Shown here piece by piece: positions 59,529 through 64,000 of a stretch of 64,000 bases of DNA. Both the position numbers and the translations under genes were made by a program. The notes under the pieces are model-generated. The model was not told where the DNA came from and made no database searches. It worked only from the letters and a program-made list of their open reading frames with translations. The DNA lies in assembly GCA_026168455.1 (NCBI GenBank), contig CM047428.1, forward strand, positions 17,698,759 through 17,762,758, written 5' to 3'. Source of the stretch: Theocolax elegans. Lineage: Eukaryota; Arthropoda; Insecta; Hymenoptera; Cerocephalidae. Every line of letters begins with the position of its first letter. The first letter of the stretch is position 1.

Positions 59529-61693
59529 TCTGAGTTATAAGCGTTCAAACTCAACGGTTTTTTCGGCGAGATGTTTCATTATTTGCTTATATCTATCGTA
59601 AAAATGGGCATTGGACACTAAAACTCCGGCTTTCTGCATGATTTTATAGTAGAAATTATATCCTAAGAGTTTGGTAAGGATTCGTTTTCCAGAGGGTGTG
59701 ACCTCTCCTTGTGAGTAAAAGTGAATAAATAATTCATTTTCATAATAATTATGAATTACAACTCACAATAAGTCTTGCTCGGATGAAAAATGAATTTTGT
59801 ATAAATAAAAACCATGAGAAATGAAATTAAAAATTAAAGTGTATCGCACGATTCTTAAAAAAAAAACAATGTAATGTCTCAACCCGCATACTTGAATAAA
59901 ACATATCGTTGAAATGTTTTTCACCCCGTACACACACACCTTGGCCCAGAGTTGAAATTCACTCGACGAGAGCTCCTTACATAACAACTTACCCGGTTTC
60001 TTAATCTGCAAGTGCTCGAATATTCCAAACGAACGCGAGAGAGTAAAAAATACTAAGCAAGACGGAATGATGGAAAAAAAGAAGTTTTTTTCTCGTACCG
60101 TCGTACGAGAAAGAGAGAAGAAGAGGTTTAATTGAAAAAAACATGGATCTCGTCTCGGGAAAGGAAAAGGCAGGGCTTTTCATCCGAGCGGTTCTTCATC
60201 AAGAATCGAGACGTTCGACAATCATAATTACTCCGACGAAGCGCGTGCCGTTGACATTTTTCCCCGCGCGACGATGAAAGGGAATTGAAGAAAAAGAGAG
60301 AAAGAGAGAGAGAGAGAGAGTGAGAGAGTGGGCGAGAAGGAGAGACATCGCCGCTAATTGTTCCCGTCGCTTTAACGAAGGAATGCCGATCGCGTCGGCC
60401 ACGCGAGGGATTCGGCTCATTAGCAGTTGGCAACGGGGAGAGGAGCTTTCAGAGCTTGAAATTGCCGGTGTTATTGCGCCGACGACGGCTTATGTGCTAT
60501 ACTACCCTCGCGTCCTACGATTTTTCGCGGTTCTTTCATTCTCCTTTGTTCTCATGGCTGGATTTGCCAGAGGTTCAAAGTTCCTATTATTTTTCTTTCA
60601 TTTCTTTCTTTATTTATTTCTTTCCTTTTTTCGTCGCCGTTGTTGTTGTTGCGAACTTCATAAGCTCTGGTTGTTTCGGTTCTTTTAAAAATCATATTAA
60701 TGCCCGCATTTTTAATTTACCTGCCTGCATATACTTACAGGTATACTATAATGCGGTTTTGTTATATTCTCGTTACTCTAAATAATACATGCATATATAT
60801 ATACACAACTTTTTATTTCACTGAGAAAAAATGTTTAGTCTTCAATTTATAAGTAACATTATTTCGAAAATAATTATTGGATAGTTCTTTCTCCTTTATT
60901 GTACTTTGCTATATTTTATTTATTAATTTTGGAATGATATTGTTTATTGTAAATGCCAATTTATATATTTTAATGTTTAATACGTAATTATAAAACTTTA
61001 ACCCATATTTATGAAAGGTGTAAATAAATGTCATAGCTACAAAATCAATAGATCTAGTCGAATCTCTAATGACCCGATGTACTAAATTTGGATATAAAAT
61101 AATTATATTGCACGCACAAACTAACATGATTATATTCATTGTAATAAATGTATAATTTCTAAATTTTGTAACCAAATAGTTTGCTTATCTGACTCGGCGA
61201 AAAATAAGAGAAATCATACATACCTCTATATATATATATTTCGTAGTATTATATTAAACTTAATTTAATTACATTATTCGGTTCATTGAATTATACCAAT
61301 TCTCCGTTTGTAGTGAGATTATCACTACAATTGTAATGAATTCACGTACAACAAATAAGTTTCAATTAATACGAAATAAATATTAATAAAAATATTATTA
61401 TAAACAAGGTTGATTAACATTAATTATTTTAAACGTATCTAACGTTATAAATATTAAAGTATACAATTATATACTTTGAATTCCTCACATGCGACATTAT
61501 ATTATATTTGAAATACGTGACGGTTCGAGTCGAAGGATCCAAGGGTACACTTTACTATATAGAGAGATATCTCCAACTCGACGTGGGTATGTATATACAT
61601 ACGGTTTGAAATCTTGGCGCACGAGGGAAAAGTAAAAACTGTCAAGTCTACATTTGACGGTCCAACGAATCGAAAGCAGTTTACGAAACTTAC
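59529..61693. other. non-coding, with a CpG-rich island
   Basis: 60140-60480 is CpG-rich with a GA microsatellite at about 60303-60321. The ORFs there carry Ser-Leu runs or Phe-rich tails and have no domain. The remainder is AT-rich. Confidence 0.4.
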
Positions 61694-61727
61694 CTATACG
61701 ACCAGAACGCTCTGTACGCGCTCGCAT
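61694..61727 (-). other. weak candidate first coding segment with a strong splice donor
   Basis: On the minus strand an ATG opens 11 codons (MRARTERSGRI) and one further G before GTAAGTTTC, a strong donor in phase 1. That phase would join the RYK-type exon at 40267-40394, giving Gly at the split codon. The peptide is not a signal sequence and does not resemble the start of a RYK protein. It is therefore noted only as a possible alternative 5' exon. CpG-rich sequence just upstream on this strand (61740-61880) could be a 5' UTR or promoter. Confidence 0.15.
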
Positions 61728-64000
61728 CAAGTTTAAATTAAGCTCTATCCATTAATGACAATGCGCGCTCGCCTGGTAACTTCGCCAGACGCTTCACCCT
61801 CTGTACGGTTTCCTCGCGACGTCTTAGTAAAACGCCGTGCCTCGAAACGAGACGACAACTCTGCGAGGGATGAGCCGCGAAATCACTTGGAACGAGATTT
61901 GAATTAACTAGACTTTTCCAGTATACTATACTCTCTTCGCACGGTTTACATTTCTTTTTTTTAAATGGACTGGATATATACACGTATACTTGCAACGCGT
62001 TTCAATTTTCTTTATTGCAGGTGGGAAAAGGATATTAGTCTGGAAAAAAGAATAACCTTATACTCGTTAACGTGAGACCTGCTTTTAATCTGACTGATGG
62101 ACTTGTTACGAGAACGCGCGCGGTTGAACTTTGCGATGCGTGGCGACGAGTGTACTTATTTCTATTTCTTTTTTTAACTCGAATTAGATGAAATCTGGTC
62201 AGAAGCTGTGGTTTTTATCTATTTCAATTGGATGTGTACTTGAATTTATTGCTCGATTGAGCATTACGCGACTATTTTTCTGAGAAATCAATCGTTTGAG
62301 TTTACGCTCGTCAGGTGATAGTTCAATTAATTACGATTAGTATTAACATTATATTCCACTTTTCCTTTTAAATATATTTTATGCAATGGTTACGAAAATG
62401 TAAATGATATATGACGTATGATTATAATGTATAGTATCAGTTTCATTTATATTTCAACAAACATAACGTTATTTTCAATTTCAATTTTCCCTCGAAGATT
62501 TAATACATAAATATAGGAAAACTATCTCTGCAAACACATTTACAAGACTGCAATGTAACAATCGAAAAGACTTTTATAATACAAAAAAAAGTTGAATGAA
62601 TATAACTTTATATCATCGTGTATTTTATGATCCAATAATTCATACACACGAAAGTGGCATAAATTGTAGAACTTACTTTACATATACAAGGTGAGTTGAA
62701 GAAGGTTACACGATATATTTTATACACTCCATTTACCAAATTTATTTCTATTTAAATATATATTTTTCTCGCTTTGCATATACATTTATGTACGTATATC
62801 AATTTGGAATAGGAAATTGTATAGGAATGTATCTATTAATACAATACACATAATTTAAGGTACTATTAGAAAAGTTAATTTACGAGTTTCAATATAAAAT
62901 GATATGACGATGTTTTTTTTCAATATTATAATTTTTTGTGTATCTACTTTCACTAAAACGCGTTTTAAAGTATATTGATTTAATTTTTAATATTATACTT
63001 TCAAAGAAATTATCTACTAAATAAATAGGACAATTGAATCTTTCATCGCATATTATTATTTTGTTTTTATCAAGCAAAAAGTGACTTGCGACATTTAAAG
63101 ATAATGCTTTTATCAATCTTATCTATTCTAAACTAAATATTTTAATTTTAAAACTCTAGAAAACCGTGAGGGAATGCCAATCAAGCGGTAAATATATCCT
63201 CATATCGATAAGCTTTCAGCGAAACTTGGTTCACAGAATCAATAAGGCAAAATCCAACAGTAATAAAGTATATCATCAAATTAGTCGGATTTAAACCATC
63301 ATACCAGACTAAAGGTAATACCCAAACGTCCCGAATAAAATTCACCCTATCACCATAAATTTTCGATTATTCTAAGCGGGGATCGGAAAATGAAGACAAA
63401 CGTGAAATCAATATATCGTCGACCAAAAAAAAAAGGTACCGCGACCATCAAATCGAGAGTGAGAGAGAGAAAGAGAGAGAGGTAAAAGAGTTCGGCAGGT
63501 ACATAGAATATTTCCCTTAAACCGTGAAATATCGGAGGAATATTAATGCCACGAAAAGCACCGGGGTTGCGAGCGCGGGCGCGCGGTTGGTTCCTTTGAT
63601 CCCTGGCTAGGTTCCGTCACGCGGTTCGCCTGCGGAGGTCACCGCCGCGGGGATTCACAATTTGCAAAACACACGATCCCATTTGAACCATGAGTTTCCT
63701 CTACCCTTCATCGGCCCCTCTCCATCCCTGCATTTTTACCTTTGCCCGCCTTTTTTTTTCCTATACTTTTTCCATTACCCTTTTTTTCGTCTCTCACCGT
63801 TTCTCCCTATATCCGTGTCATTATCCGTGATCATCTCTATCCGCGTGCCCTTTTTCGGGCAACCCACGGCGCTTCTATTATTGCTCATTCTACGGTAACT
63901 TTTCCTCTGATACTTTTTTCTTCTTCTTTTTTCGGCGTTATATCGTATTTTTATGGAATATTTAGAATCTTGGTTAGCTGGTGTAAGCTCACCTTAAAAC
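61728..64000. other. non-coding stretch to the window end
   Basis: A CpG-rich patch lies at 61740-61880, then AT-rich DNA to about 63400, a GA tract near 63460-63482 and a strongly CpG-rich island at 63545-63660. On the minus strand TTTTAAG|GTGAGC at about 63987-63999 could be the donor of an exon lying beyond the window. Nothing else is recognised. Confidence 0.35.

Noticed and set aside
59990..60010. 14-bp micro-exon between CACTTGCAG and GTAAGTTG on the minus strand
   Set aside because: It is too short to support without transcript evidence, and no neighbouring exon is known.

Overview
The window is insect nuclear DNA, most likely from a hymenopteran (ant, bee or wasp); that assignment is an inference from base composition and repeat style. 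It is AT-rich, with scattered CpG-rich islands, many TA, GA and CT microsatellites, short non-autonomous transposons and almost no coding sequence. Most open reading frames are short and low in complexity, and they come from microsatellites or CpG-rich islands.

The one confidently recognised coding segment is a 128-bp minus-strand exon at 40267-40394. It encodes the first half of a WIF (Wnt-binding) domain of the RYK/Derailed receptor tyrosine kinase family. No kinase, transmembrane or second-half WIF exon is visible in the roughly 40 kb downstream on that strand, and no signal-peptide exon is visible in the 23.6 kb upstream. The window therefore looks like the inside of a gene with very large introns, or a gene fragment. 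A second, unidentified exon-like segment with good splice sites lies at 57376-57534 on the same strand. A very short ATG-plus-donor candidate lies at 61694-61727. A cuticle-protein-like C-terminal relic lies at 5543-5743.

Layout: 1-3.7 kb is repeat-dense, with degenerate direct repeats, a 1.07-kb inverted-repeat element, and a satellite of about 100-bp monomers arranged as about 200-bp dimers. From 3.8 to 18 kb the sequence is mostly AT-rich non-coding, with CpG-rich islands and a duplicated conserved block at 10.72 and 11.27 kb. From 18 to 20 kb there are two LINE-like 3' ends and a near-perfect 0.73-kb tandem duplication. From 27.7 to 28.5 kb three different foldback MITEs sit side by side. 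From 32 to 38 kb there are three further inverted-repeat elements. From 42.3 to 44.5 kb a 1.1-kb tandem duplication carries a tRNA-like gene followed by a Pol III terminator in each copy. At 45.9 kb there is a TTAA-flanked MITE. From 48.2 to 51.6 kb there is a 1.2-kb tandem duplication joined to a large foldback, with three copies of an exon-like segment. At 55 kb one transposon is inserted in another. At 57.6 kb there is a TA-flanked 1-kb element, and at 59.2 kb a long hairpin related to the 37.2-kb one.

No transposase or reverse transcriptase gene is intact, so all the mobile elements appear non-autonomous. The genes do not form a joint pathway. The window reads as a repeat-rich intronic or intergenic tract around a neuronal Wnt-receptor exon. 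All comparisons were made by eye, so boundaries are approximate unless a splice site or terminal repeat fixes them.
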